Assembly: GCF_013304445.1 (NCBI RefSeq)
Contig: NZ_JAAITA010000008.1
Span: forward strand, 54,970 to 118,969
Reading direction: 5' to 3'
Origin: Blautia hansenii
GTDB taxonomy: Bacteria > Bacillota > Clostridia > Lachnospirales > Lachnospiraceae
DNA length: 64,000 bases
Shown here one piece after another: positions 8,167 through 17,009 of this stretch. The position numbers and the translations under genes were made by a program. Under the pieces are notes generated by a model. It did not search any database, was not told the DNA's origin, and was given only the letters and a program-made list of their open reading frames with translations. Position 1 is the first letter of the stretch. The number at the start of each line of letters is the position of its first letter.

Positions 8167-9478
8167 GTTCCTCGTCCTCGTCTTCTCTTAAAATATACAA
8201 GCCCTGAATAATGGCCAGCATAATAATGGTACTCAGTGCAGAACTTCCTCCGTAGCTGACCAGGGGAAGGGTAATTCCCGTCATGGGAATAAACTTGCTG
8301 ACACCTCCAATGGTAAGAAAAACCTGAAAGGCGTATTCTGTCCCAAGCCCCAGGGCAATGAGTTTATAGAAACGTTTTTTAATGCGCAGAGAAATGTTCA
8401 CTACCAAAAGGAACATACTCATGCAAATGAGAATCATACATATGGCAAACAGGCCGCCCAGCTCCTCGCAGATAGCTGCAAACATGTAGTCCTGTTTCAC
8501 AAAAGGAATCATTTCCGGGGAACCCTGGCAAAGCCCCATGCCAAACCAGCCTCCTGCCCCAATGGCAAACAGACCTTGAACAATCTGGTAGCCAGAACTC
8601 TCATACACAGAAAAGGGCGCTTTCCAGGCTATAACCCTCTGCTGCACATGAGAAAAGAGAAAATAGGCAACTATAGCCGCCAGAGCGCCGCTTCCCAGGC
8701 CGGCCACAAGATATACAGGCTTTTTAGTCGCCACATACAGCATCACCACATAAGTGATGAAAAATACCACGGCGCTTCCCAAATCCCTGGATAGCACCAG
8801 CACCAGTACATGTACCGCCGCCACAATGGTAGTAATCACATGATCTTTAAACTGTGCACTTTTCTTATACAGCCTGCTGGCCACAAAAAACACAAAAATA
8901 ATCTTTACAAATTCTGAAGGCTGAAAAACGAAAGAACCCAGGTTGATGTTGATTTTTGCCCCGTTGACATTGGCCCCAAAAATCAGTACCACCAGCAAAA
9001 GCCCCAATCCCGCGGCTGCATAAAACCATGTCCACATCTTCAGAAAATACATTTTTTTAATGAGAATCGGCACAATCATGGCAATGACCGTAGCCGCTGC
9101 CACAATGATGAACTGCCGCTTAGCCGAATCCGGAGACAGCCTTGCCAGCATAATAAAACCAATGGACAAAAGCATACACATATGATTTAGAAGAAGGATG
9201 GACGCCTTCTTATAACATAGCCGGTACAGCCCCTGCACAACCACCAGATACAACAACAGCGCACCGAACAGATACACTATTTCCAGCTTTTCTTCCTTCA
9301 GAAAGATTACCAGAAAAGCCGTAAAATCCATAAATACAATCAGCAAAAGCTGTTTTCTTAAAATATACCGTTTGTCGTAATCGTCCTCATACTTAAAAAC
9401 TGTAAAGCTCTCTAAGGTATAGAGTGCAATCAGTATCAGTATGAGGTATTTTGAAAGTTCAATAATGATATTAAGCAC
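8150..9478 (-). CDS. FtsW/RodA/SpoVE family peptidoglycan glycosyltransferase
   Basis: A 442-residue SEDS-family lipid II polymerase with ten or more predicted membrane segments. Family marks are FVFQPSEFVK (about residue 190), CEELGGLFA and GITLPLVSYGGSS near the C-terminus. It has a longer N-terminal hydrophobic region than RodA of Bacillus, with about two extra segments before the conserved core. It starts at GTG and overlaps the downstream transpeptidase gene by 17 bases. Whether it serves division, elongation or sporulation cannot be told. A separate divisome pair is expected elsewhere in the genome. Confidence 0.9.
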   Translation of the reverse strand: MLNIIIELSKYLILILIALYTLESFTVFKYEDDYDKRYILRKQLLLIVFMDFTAFLVIFLKEEKLEIVYLFGALLLYLVVVQGLYRLCYKKASILLLNHMCMLLSIGFIMLARLSPDSAKRQFIIVAAATVIAMIVPILIKKMYFLKMWTWFYAAAGLGLLLVVLIFGANVNGAKININLGSFVFQPSEFVKIIFVFFVASRLYKKSAQFKDHVITTIVAAVHVLVLVLSRDLGSAVVFFITYVVMLYVATKKPVYLVAGLGSGALAAIVAYFLFSHVQQRVIAWKAPFSVYESSGYQIVQGLFAIGAGGWFGMGLCQGSPEMIPFVKQDYMFAAICEELGGLFAICMILICMSMFLLVVNISLRIKKRFYKLIALGLGTEYAFQVFLTIGGVSKFIPMTGITLPLVSYGGSSALSTIIMLAIIQGLYILREDEDEELEKQK

Positions 9479-9486
9479 TTTTTCAC

Positions 9487-11712
9487 CTACTCCACTCCAC
9501 GTTTAAAATGTCCTTTCGTAACACCGGATATTTGAAACGCGTCTTTCTTTTTCCCTTTGTTTTCCTCTGCCAGATAAGCCGCCGCAAATGCATTTAACAA
9601 TTCTTTCATCCTTTCCGGCCCTTCGGATGTGAAATTCATCCGCAGCGCCAAAAATCCCATGTCTCTTATCTGTTCTGCCTCCTCCAAAAGCCCGGTGGGC
9701 ACACTGTTGTAAATCACATTATAACAGAAATCGCAGAAGCATTTTGTCGTAAACTGCTGACCATACCGGTCTTTTATCTGTAGTTCCCCTGACTTATGGT
9801 CGCAGCAGCCGCAGGTCTTTTTCACGCACTGGGCAGAAACCATCATGGGATAAAAGCCGTATACAATCATCTCGCTGTTTTCATGACGTCTGTGCCGGAT
9901 TTCACTGCTATTTAATTCCAGCGGAACCGTGGTTCTCTTCACCTGTAGATTTTCCAGAAATTCTTCCGCAAGGTCATTAAAACTGTACACGGAATAGTCT
10001 GTGACTGCTTTAAAGAGCAGCCCCAATTTTTTCAGATATCCCAGTTCTTCCAGATTTCTCACCAGAAATCCCTCGGTCTTTTCTGCGATTTGGGTTATTT
10101 CCCGCTCCATGCCGTCCATTCTTCCCTCTCGCAGCATATAAGGCAGCGCCAGATAAAATTCTTTGCCCGCCCTGTGGGTTTCCTCTGCAGCCCAAAGCAC
10201 CTCTTTTAGAAATTCCTTTCGTTTAAACATGGACATGCTGCAAAAAATTCCAGTGACCTCCCTCTGCTTTAAAGCAGTCTCCCACTGTTCTCTCTTTTCT
10301 ACAGACACATAGAATTTCACCGCTTCTGCCTGCGCCCTTTTCTCTTTTGCCAAAGACGGTTTCTGTTCTGTTTCCGGCTTTCGAAGCGTTCTTCGATACC
10401 CGGCCAGATACTGCTGCTGCAGTTCTTCCAGTCCCCGCCGCCGCAGTTCATTAAGACTCTGCATAGGGAGAAAGCCTGCCTCATCTGTGAGAATTTCCAG
10501 AGAATCAAAGACAAAGGGCGTCTGTCCCGTCTTCTCCATCTGCTGCCTTACACGTTCTGCCAGAAGGGGTCTTTTCTGGGCTCTTTCTACCAGGTCTCCC
10601 TGTACCTGCACATGGATGTCCTGAAAGTCTAAATCCAGTATAGCAGGTGTATCGGCAAACAGGATTAAATTCCCATTAATTTTTTCTTGTTTTTTTGTGT
10701 CTAAATATTGCTTTTTCAGTCTGGCAAAAAGCGCCTCATTTCGCTTTCCAACCGTCCCCTGCTTCCGGCTCTGCTCCTTTTCATTGACCGTGGCCATCAT
10801 TTCCGGGCCATTGTGCATATGATAATAGCCCTTGTGAAAACCGTCTCTCTGATACAAATCCAAAAGCTCCTGCCGGTCCACCTTTTCCACCTCATAAGCC
10901 TGTCCTGTACGCAGGTACAAATCCAGATATTTCCTATATATGGCGGTCACTCCGGCTGCATACTCCGGTTTCTTCATTCTTCCCTCGATTTTCAGAGAGT
11001 AAACTCCTGCCTGCAGAATTTCCGGCAGAATGTCCACTGTGCACATATCCTTGGGGCTAAGCAGATAGGACGGCTCTGTACCACTTACGGCTTTTCCCTT
11101 TTCCAATGCTGTGTATGGCAGACGGCAGGGCTGGGCGCACCGTCCCCGATTGCCGCTTCTTCCCCCCAGCATACTGCTGAAAAGACACATGCCGGAGTAG
11201 CAATAGCAAAGAGCCCCATGGACAAAACTCTCTATCTCCACCCCTGTTTCCTGATAAATCCGGTGGATTTCTTCCAGAGAAAGTTCTCTTGCCGTCACAA
11301 TTCTGGACGCACCTGCTTCCTTTAAAAGCCCGGCGCTTTTTGGTCCTGTAATGGCCATCTGGGTGCTGGCGTGAATGGCAAGCTCCGGAAATTCCTTTTT
11401 CAAAAAGGACAGCACACCCAAATCCTGTACAATCACTGCGTCCACGCCCTGCTCATAATAAGGCGCCAGAAACTCGTATAACTGCCGATATAGTTCCTGA
11501 TTTTTTAAAAGTGTATTTACCGTCAGATATATCTGTTTCCCATGTATGTGGGCATAATCAATGGCTTCCAGCATTTCCTCCTTCCGGGGATTTTTGGCAT
11601 AGGCCCTGGCGCCAAACATGCTTCCGCCAATATATACTGCGTCTGCCCCTGCCTTAACCACAGCCTGCAGTCCCTCAAAAGAACCTGCCGGCGCTAATAA
11701 TTCTGCTCTCAT
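9487..11712 (-). CDS. U32 family peptidase-like protein with DUF3656 (RNA hydroxylation family)
   Basis: A 741-residue member of the U32 family. Related proteins (RlhA, TrhP) hydroxylate rRNA or tRNA bases using prephenate-derived chemistry and an iron-sulfur cluster. The N-terminal TIM-barrel region opens MRAELLAPAGSFEGLQAV. The family signature lies near residue 170-200, with ESFVHGALCYCYSGMC and GRCAQPCRLPY. A DUF3656 insert follows, and a second Cys-rich segment near residue 640-680 (KKTCGCC, CFCDFCYN) could bind a cluster. The start at 11712 follows GGAAAGGA. An upstream extension to 11769 has no ribosome site. Protease activity is not expected. Confidence 0.85.
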   Translation of the reverse strand: MRAELLAPAGSFEGLQAVVKAGADAVYIGGSMFGARAYAKNPRKEEMLEAIDYAHIHGKQIYLTVNTLLKNQELYRQLYEFLAPYYEQGVDAVIVQDLGVLSFLKKEFPELAIHASTQMAITGPKSAGLLKEAGASRIVTARELSLEEIHRIYQETGVEIESFVHGALCYCYSGMCLFSSMLGGRSGNRGRCAQPCRLPYTALEKGKAVSGTEPSYLLSPKDMCTVDILPEILQAGVYSLKIEGRMKKPEYAAGVTAIYRKYLDLYLRTGQAYEVEKVDRQELLDLYQRDGFHKGYYHMHNGPEMMATVNEKEQSRKQGTVGKRNEALFARLKKQYLDTKKQEKINGNLILFADTPAILDLDFQDIHVQVQGDLVERAQKRPLLAERVRQQMEKTGQTPFVFDSLEILTDEAGFLPMQSLNELRRRGLEELQQQYLAGYRRTLRKPETEQKPSLAKEKRAQAEAVKFYVSVEKREQWETALKQREVTGIFCSMSMFKRKEFLKEVLWAAEETHRAGKEFYLALPYMLREGRMDGMEREITQIAEKTEGFLVRNLEELGYLKKLGLLFKAVTDYSVYSFNDLAEEFLENLQVKRTTVPLELNSSEIRHRRHENSEMIVYGFYPMMVSAQCVKKTCGCCDHKSGELQIKDRYGQQFTTKCFCDFCYNVIYNSVPTGLLEEAEQIRDMGFLALRMNFTSEGPERMKELLNAFAAAYLAEENKGKKKDAFQISGVTKGHFKRGVE

Positions 11713-11780
11713 ATAATTCCTTTCCTGTAAAATACAAAGGGGCGAAACAAAAATGCCCACCCCTTCCATCTTTCCTTCTT

Positions 11781-12191
11781 TTATTCCTTTAAAAGCTCGT
11801 CCAATTCCTGCTCCAGCTCTGCAATCTTCGCCTCTAAAGACCTTATCTGCAGAGTACTTTCCTGGGTTTCCTTCTGAGCGCGCTCCAACTCCACCTGACC
11901 GTTAATCAAATCATGTTTCAAATCGTACATTTCCCGGTCCTTGGCTTCCAGTTCTTCCTCGAACATTTCAGCCTGCCGTTTTGCCTTAAAATAGTCATCG
12001 GCAATATTCAGGCTTAAAAGCGTATGTCTGGTCTCCTGAGCCTGCCGGTTGTATCCCGGAATCTGTCCCAGTTCTGTCATCTTGCTGTTCATATAATTTG
12101 CAACCTTCTGCAGGTATTCTTCACTTTCATAACCACTCAATGTGATGATTTTACCGCCAATCAGCACCTGGGTTGTATTCTTCACTGCCAT
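11781..12191 (-). CDS. zapA: Cell division protein ZapA
   Basis: A 136-residue ZapA homologue that bundles FtsZ filaments at the division site. The first 45 residues hold the conserved fold (VLIGGKIITLSGYESEEYLQKVA). Residues about 75-136 are a long charged helix with heptad pattern (coiled coil) used for dimer/tetramer formation. The coiled coil is longer than in Escherichia coli ZapA. The start has AGGAGG seven bases upstream. It sits between ruvB and the U32 gene on the same strand, as in many Clostridia. Confidence 0.9.
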   Translation of the reverse strand: MAVKNTTQVLIGGKIITLSGYESEEYLQKVANYMNSKMTELGQIPGYNRQAQETRHTLLSLNIADDYFKAKRQAEMFEEELEAKDREMYDLKHDLINGQVELERAQKETQESTLQIRSLEAKIAELEQELDELLKE

Positions 12192-12257
12192 CTGGTTCCT
12201 CCTGCCTTTTCTACATTCCTATGTCTATTATAATCGAATTTTCGGGAAAAACAACCA

Positions 12258-13247
12258 TTATTTTATTCCCAGATGATGATAGGTCAGCTCTGTTACAGCT
12301 CTTCCCCTTGGAGTACGCAGTAAAAACCCGTTTTTAATCAGGTATGGTTCATATACATCCTCAATGGTTCCCGCATCCTCTCCCACGGCTGCAGCCAGCG
12401 TATCCAGACCTACCGGGCCGCCGGAAAACCGCTCAATAATCGTAGTCAGAAGCAGTCGGTCGGTCTGGTCCAGACCATACTTGTCCACTTCCAGCAAATC
12501 CAGGGCAAAATCCGCCACTTCTTTTGTAATTTTCCCGTTGTATTTTACCTGTGCAAAATCCCGTACTCTCTTTAAAAGCCGGTTTGCCAGACGGGGCGTA
12601 CCTCTGGAACGCTTGGCCATTTCCAAAGCCCCGTCCCGGTCAGTCTCTACCCCCAGCACCTTTGCTGAGTGAAGGATAATGGTCTGCAATTCCTCTTCCG
12701 TATAAAATTCCAGATGATGTACCACACCAAAACGGTCTCTTAAAGGCGCAGTCAGAAGCCCCGCTCTGGTGGTGGCTCCTACCAGGGTAAACTTCGGCAA
12801 ATCCAGACGGATAGAGCGGGCCGTTGCCCCTTTTCCTATCATAATATCAATGGCATAATCCTCCATAGCAGGATACAGAACTTCTTCCACCTGCCGGTTC
12901 AGACGATGGATTTCATCTACAAACAACACGTCATTTTCCTGCAGATTGTTGAGAATAGCTGCCATCTCTCCCGGTTTTTCAATCGCCGGACCACTGGTAA
13001 CTTTCATATGTACGCCCATCTCATTGGCAATAATTCCCGCAAGAGTGGTTTTTCCAAGACCCGGAGGACCGTAGAAAAGCACATGGTCCAGGGCATCACC
13101 TCTTTGCTTGGCCGCTTCAATATAGATTTTCAGATTGCTCTTTGCTTTCTCCTGACCGATATAGTCAGAAAGAAACTGCGGACGCAGATTGCCTTCTGTC
13201 CGCAAATCCTCTTCCATGACGTCGGTAGTAATAATTCTCTTTTCCAT
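12258..13247 (-). CDS. ruvB: Holliday junction branch migration DNA helicase RuvB
   Basis: A 329-residue AAA+ motor that drives branch migration of Holliday junctions with RuvA. Walker [10 protein letters not shown] lies near residue 62, Walker B VDEIH near 110, sensor 1 GATTRAG near 155 and the arginine finger in RDRFG. The C-terminal winged helix is complete. It follows ruvA by 15 bases, so the two form a ruvAB operon. No ruvC is visible, as is usual for Firmicutes, which use RecU. Confidence 0.97.
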   Translation of the reverse strand: MEKRIITTDVMEEDLRTEGNLRPQFLSDYIGQEKAKSNLKIYIEAAKQRGDALDHVLFYGPPGLGKTTLAGIIANEMGVHMKVTSGPAIEKPGEMAAILNNLQENDVLFVDEIHRLNRQVEEVLYPAMEDYAIDIMIGKGATARSIRLDLPKFTLVGATTRAGLLTAPLRDRFGVVHHLEFYTEEELQTIILHSAKVLGVETDRDGALEMAKRSRGTPRLANRLLKRVRDFAQVKYNGKITKEVADFALDLLEVDKYGLDQTDRLLLTTIIERFSGGPVGLDTLAAAVGEDAGTIEDVYEPYLIKNGFLLRTPRGRAVTELTYHHLGIK

Positions 13248-13262
13248 GACATTCTCCGCCTC

Positions 13263-13874
13263 TTAGAACATATTTTTCAAAGCTGCCTTTAAAAGCGCCT
13301 CTACGTTCATATCTGCTGTAAGTTCCACTTTTTTCACAGCCCGCAGGGCATCTGCGCCGGAATATCCCAGGGCAGTCAACGCCTCTACCGCTTCTTTCCG
13401 CATACCGGACAGGTCCGCCGTATCGCTGCCTGTTTCCTGCACATGCTGAGTCTTTAGCTGGAAAGCCTCCTGCAAATCCAGCTTATCCTTTAATTCCAAA
13501 ATCAGCTTCTGGGCTGTCTTCTTTCCAATACCCGGCGCTTTCGAGATGGTTTTTACATCATCAGCCAGAACTGCAAACCGCAGTTCGTCTGCTGAAAGTC
13601 CGGATAAAACCCCAAGAGCCGCCTTAGGTCCAATACCATTAACACTCAAAAGCAGCTTAAAAGTATTCAAATCGTCTTTTGTGAGAAATCCGAAAAGCTG
13701 CATGGCATCTTCCCGGACATTGAGATAGGTGTATATCTTTGCCTCTTCCCCCGTGTGCAGCGCAGTATCCACACTGGCCATAGGCATAAAAATATTGTAC
13801 CCCATGTTCTGGGACTCCAAAATAATTCTGTCCTCCCAAATTTCTGCCACAACACCTTTTATATATGCTATCAT
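13263..13874 (-). CDS. ruvA: Holliday junction branch migration protein RuvA
   Basis: A 203-residue RuvA that binds the four-way junction and loads RuvB. It opens with MIAYIKGVVAEI, has the OB fold (1-65), two helix-hairpin-helix motifs (NGIGPKAALGVLSG and APGIGKKTAQKLI) and a C-terminal RuvB-contact domain after an acidic linker. The start ATG at 13874 has GGAAGGA upstream and overlaps the preceding transporter stop by four bases. The open frame extends well upstream over the transporter gene, but that part is a shadow. Confidence 0.96.
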   Translation of the reverse strand: MIAYIKGVVAEIWEDRIILESQNMGYNIFMPMASVDTALHTGEEAKIYTYLNVREDAMQLFGFLTKDDLNTFKLLLSVNGIGPKAALGVLSGLSADELRFAVLADDVKTISKAPGIGKKTAQKLILELKDKLDLQEAFQLKTQHVQETGSDTADLSGMRKEAVEALTALGYSGADALRAVKKVELTADMNVEALLKAALKNMF

Positions 13875-14374
13875 ATTGATTTCCTTCCTGTCGTTCTCTT
13901 TAAAATTTCTCCTGTCACAATCCCGATAAGCGCCCCGGTTACCAGACCGGAAATCAAAAGCGCCGGAAAGTAGTAAAATACTTTGCCGTTTTCTACCACA
14001 AGAGCCGCCACTATAAGCTGCCCCAGATTGTGGGTCACACCGCCTAAAATGCTGACTCCCACTATAGACAGCCCCGAAAACCGCCTGGCTGCGGTCATAC
14101 ACAAAAGACTCAAAGCCGCTCCTGCCAGACTGTACAGAATAGAAAACAGATTGGCAAAGAGAAAACCAATCACTACAATGCGGATAAGGGATATAACTGC
14201 CGCTTCTTTTGCCCGATACCTGTACAGCACAAACACGGTTACTAGGTTCGCCAGCCCCAGTTTCATACCGGGAACTACGAAAAATACAGGCAGAAGCATT
14301 TCCACATATCCAAAAATAATTGCCAGAGCCGCCATAAGCCCCAGCCATGCGATTTTTCCTGTTCTTGTATAAAT
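13871..14374 (-). CDS. Gx transporter family membrane protein, probable ATT start
   Basis: A roughly 167-residue integral membrane protein of the Gx transporter family (formerly heptaprenyl diphosphate synthase component I). It has five or six hydrophobic segments and glycine-rich turns such as VVPGMKLGLANLV and ILGGVTHNLGQL. Members often sit beside Rnf genes and NusG-II proteins, as here; the substrate is unknown. The first ATG (14335) would remove the usual N-terminus. The reading frame continues upstream without stop through TRTGKIAWLGLMAALAI, the normal family opening. The only good ribosome site (AAAGGAG, 14383-14389) points to ATT codons at 14374 or 14377. Confidence 0.8.
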   Translation of the reverse strand: MYTRTGKIAWLGLMAALAIIFGYVEMLLPVFFVVPGMKLGLANLVTVFVLYRYRAKEAAVISLIRIVVIGFLFANLFSILYSLAGAALSLLCMTAARRFSGLSIVGVSILGGVTHNLGQLIVAALVVENGKVFYYFPALLISGLVTGALIGIVTGEILKRTTGRKSI

Positions 14375-14393
14375 AATGATTTCTCCTTTGCTT

Positions 14394-14765
14394 TTATTTC
14401 ACCACTGCGTCCAGGCCGTCTTCTTCCCCGTCCTTGGACACAATCTCCAGCACCACTTTATTAGGCAGGCACACCACGGTCTCTCCCGGTGCGTCAATCG
14501 TTCCCTGCCGGATACACACATGGTCCGGACAACTTGCCTCTGTCATCTTTACTTTTCCATCTTTTATTTCACACACATTCGTATCCTGAATCTTTATGAC
14601 CTGGTTTTTTTCCAAGGAATAAGTTCCATAAACCTCTCCGGCAACAGTAATTTTAAGTTCTGTTTCTTTGTTCCCGTCAACCAGACGCAGTCCCTTTGGC
14701 ACCAACCAGCAAAGAAGGGCAAGGATTAAAATTCCTCCTACCAGAAATATATCTTTTTTCTTCAT
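14394..14765 (-). CDS. NusG domain II-containing protein
   Basis: A 123-residue protein with an N-terminal membrane anchor (about 5-25, IFLVGGILILALLCWLV) and an exposed NusG-II type beta domain. It ends with the signature SCPDHVCIRQGTI and VVCLPNKVVLEI. The two cysteines in CPDHVC are typical. Proteins of this type are regularly encoded next to Gx transporters and Rnf, so a role in electron transport or cofactor handling outside the membrane is plausible but unproven. The second ATG (14765) is chosen because the ribosome site GGAG lies seven bases before it and abuts the first ATG. Confidence 0.82.
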   Translation of the reverse strand: MKKKDIFLVGGILILALLCWLVPKGLRLVDGNKETELKITVAGEVYGTYSLEKNQVIKIQDTNVCEIKDGKVKMTEASCPDHVCIRQGTIDAPGETVVCLPNKVVLEIVSKDGEEDGLDAVVK

Positions 14766-14856
14766 AAACATCTCCTGTTTCGTTTTCTGGGTTTTATCTT
14801 ATCACAGGAAAGCCGAAAATGCAAATGTGTGTTCGTGAAATGCTCGCATCACAACA

Positions 14857-14902
14857 CAACCCCCTTTCAAGGTTCCACAAGTTGAAACTTGAAAGGGGGT
14901 TG
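14857..14902. repeat. Perfect 15-bp inverted repeat downstream of rnfB
   Basis: Arms 14857-14871 and 14888-14902 match exactly. The loop carries a second small palindrome (CAAGTT/AACTTG) that competes with the main stem. No T run follows on either strand, so it is not a standard terminator. The gap between rnfB and the NusG-II gene (14766-14916) shows no gene. Confidence 0.7.
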
Positions 14903-14916
14903 CACATTTCATATTT

Positions 14917-15705
14917 TTACAAAATAATCTTTCTCGGACACGTCTTCTTGCAGATACCACAGTTGACGCATTTCTCAGAATCAATATGCGCCACATTATC
15001 CACCACGGTAATGGCATTTTTCGGACATTCCTTCTCACATTTCTTACAGCCGATACAGCCCACCTGACAGGCGCTCATCACTGCTTTTCCCTTATCCTTG
15101 GAATTACAGGACACCGCCTGCTTCTGTTTGTAAGGAATCAGCTCAATGAGTTTCTTCGGACACTCGGCCACGCATTTGCCGCAGGCCTTACATTTCTCTT
15201 TATCTACTACAGCAATTCCATTGATAATATGAATAGCGTCAAATCCGCAGGCCTTCACACAAGAGCCATAGCCCAGACAGCCATAAGAACAGGTTTTGGA
15301 ACCGCCGTTCTGCATGAGCGCAGCCATTTTACAATCCTGCACTCCTGTATAATCATAACTCTGTCCTGCTTTTTCGCAGTCCCCTGCGCACTTTACAAAC
15401 GCAGTCATACGGACAGCTTCTCCCGCTTCCTGACCCATAATAGCCGCAATCTTTGCTGCTGCGGCAGAACCGCCTACCGGACAGGCATTTACAGGCGCCT
15501 CACCTTTTGCAATGGCTGCAGCCAGACCATCACAGCCCGGATATCCACAGCCGCCGCAGTTATTGCCCGGCAGCTCTTCTCTGACCTGAATTTCTTTTTC
15601 ATTTACTTCCACTTCAAATTTCTTTCCGGCAACTCCCAGGAAAAGTCCAATAAAGAGACCTACGCCGCCTACCAGGACTGCCGCAATGATAATACCTGTT
15701 ATCAT
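14917..15705 (-). CDS. rnfB: Rnf complex iron-sulfur subunit RnfB
   Basis: A 262-residue ferredoxin-like subunit of the Rnf complex; it is thought to accept electrons from reduced ferredoxin. An N-terminal membrane helix (about 3-25) is followed by the 4Fe-4S domain NNCGGCGYPGCDGLAAAI and several further cluster motifs: CKACGKCVAECPKK, CIGCKKCEKECPKN and CVNCGICKKTCPRK. It is the last gene of the rnfCDGEAB operon, the order known from Acetobacterium and Clostridium. AAGGAGG precedes the ATG. Confidence 0.95.
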   Translation of the reverse strand: MITGIIIAAVLVGGVGLFIGLFLGVAGKKFEVEVNEKEIQVREELPGNNCGGCGYPGCDGLAAAIAKGEAPVNACPVGGSAAAAKIAAIMGQEAGEAVRMTAFVKCAGDCEKAGQSYDYTGVQDCKMAALMQNGGSKTCSYGCLGYGSCVKACGFDAIHIINGIAVVDKEKCKACGKCVAECPKKLIELIPYKQKQAVSCNSKDKGKAVMSACQVGCIGCKKCEKECPKNAITVVDNVAHIDSEKCVNCGICKKTCPRKIIL

Positions 15706-15718
15706 AGTCTATGCCTCC

Positions 15719-16294
15719 TTAAATAATTCCTGAAAAACCGAAAAACGCAATGGCCATTAAGCCTGCCGTCAAAAGTACCATAGGAAATCCCTGAAAATAT
15801 TTCGGTACATCGTTGTATTCCATTTTTTCACGAAGACCTGCCATCAGCACAATGGAAATGGTAAAACCAAGAGCTGTGGCAAATCCGTTAACCGTTCCCT
15901 GCAGTACATTGTAAGATTTCTGCACATTGATAACCGCAACACCCAGTACTGCACAGTTGGTAGTAATCAGAGGAAGGTACACACCCAGACTCTCATACAG
16001 AGCCGGCATGGACTTCTTCAAAAACATTTCCACAAACTGTACCAGAGCTGCAATAACCAAAATAAATACTATGGTCTGCATATACTCCATATTCAGCGGA
16101 GTCAGAAGAAACTGATAAATCAAACTGGTTACCAGTGAAGACAGGGTGATAACGAAAATAACTGCGCCGCCCATGCCTGCTGCTGTCTCAATCTTCTTAG
16201 AAACACCGAAGAAAGGACAAAGTCCGAGGAACTGGCTCAGAACAACATTGTTTACCACGGCTGCTCCTACTGCTATAATAAGTAATTCTTTCAT
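15719..16294 (-). CDS. rnfA: Rnf complex membrane subunit RnfA
   Basis: A 191-residue integral membrane subunit with six predicted helices. The conserved VVNNVVLSQFLGLCPFFGVSKK at the N-terminus (shown here in two parts by function: NNVVLSQ and GLCPFFG) and LPLITTNCAVLG in the middle supply the cysteines that hold the intramembrane 2Fe-2S cluster shared with RnfE. It lies 13 bases after rnfE. Confidence 0.95.
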   Translation of the reverse strand: MKELLIIAVGAAVVNNVVLSQFLGLCPFFGVSKKIETAAGMGGAVIFVITLSSLVTSLIYQFLLTPLNMEYMQTIVFILVIAALVQFVEMFLKKSMPALYESLGVYLPLITTNCAVLGVAVINVQKSYNVLQGTVNGFATALGFTISIVLMAGLREKMEYNDVPKYFQGFPMVLLTAGLMAIAFFGFSGII

Positions 16295-16306
16295 GTTCTG
16301 TCCCCC

Positions 16307-17008
16307 TTACTTTTTCACCGTATTGTCATAAAATTTTCCGCTGCAGCCTTCATTTCCACAGGAAGCACAGCCGCCTTCCATGCAGTGTACCGGTTTCTGT
16401 TCTTCCTTCGGCCTTTTATCCTGCAGTTTTGCACGGATAGCCGCCAGAAAGGCCAGTACGAAAAAGGCACCCGGCGCCAGAATGAAAATGGTAGCCGGTT
16501 CGTACGCAGAAGGCATTACCTGAAATCCGAATACGGTTCCCGCACCGATAAGCTCACGAAATGCTGCCAGAATGGTAATGGAAAGGGTAAATCCCAGTCC
16601 CATACCGATACCGTCGAAGATAGAGGATACCGGACCGTTTTTAGAAGCATAGGATTCCGCTCTTCCCAGAATAATACAGTTTACTACAATCAGAGGAATA
16701 TAAATTCCCAGAGCATCATAAAGCGCCGGAATAAAGCCCTGCAGCAGAAGCTGTACCATGGTTACGAAGGACGCAACAATGACGATATAAGCCGGCATAC
16801 GCACCTTGTCGGGAATCACATTTCTAAGGAGTGAAATAAACAAGTTGGACAGAGCCAGAACCACCGTAGTCGTCAGCCCCATACCGATACCGTTGATAGC
16901 TGCTGTGGTAACGGCCAGTGTCGGACACATACCCAGCACCAGAACAAAAGTCGGGTTTTCTTTGATGATACCATTATAAAGACGTTCACCAGGTGAATTT
17001 GCTTTCAT
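16307..17008 (-). CDS. rnfE: Rnf complex membrane subunit RnfE with Cys-rich C-terminal tail
   Basis: A 233-residue homologue of RnfA that pairs with it to form the intramembrane 2Fe-2S site; GMCPTLAVTT and IVVNCIILGRAE carry the conserved cysteines. Six helices cover residues 20-200. Unlike the short proteobacterial RnfE, the cytosolic tail after about residue 200 is Lys/Glu-rich and then reads HCMEGGCASCGNEGCSG. Four cysteines within 14 residues could bind a metal or cluster. It follows rnfG by one base. Confidence 0.93.
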   Translation of the reverse strand: MKANSPGERLYNGIIKENPTFVLVLGMCPTLAVTTAAINGIGMGLTTTVVLALSNLFISLLRNVIPDKVRMPAYIVIVASFVTMVQLLLQGFIPALYDALGIYIPLIVVNCIILGRAESYASKNGPVSSIFDGIGMGLGFTLSITILAAFRELIGAGTVFGFQVMPSAYEPATIFILAPGAFFVLAFLAAIRAKLQDKRPKEEQKPVHCMEGGCASCGNEGCSGKFYDNTVKK

Positions 17009-17009
17009 C

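Noticed and set aside
13875..14348. N-terminal extension of ruvA
   Set aside because: The added residues overlap the Gx transporter in another frame and do not match RuvA, which starts at MIAYIKG.
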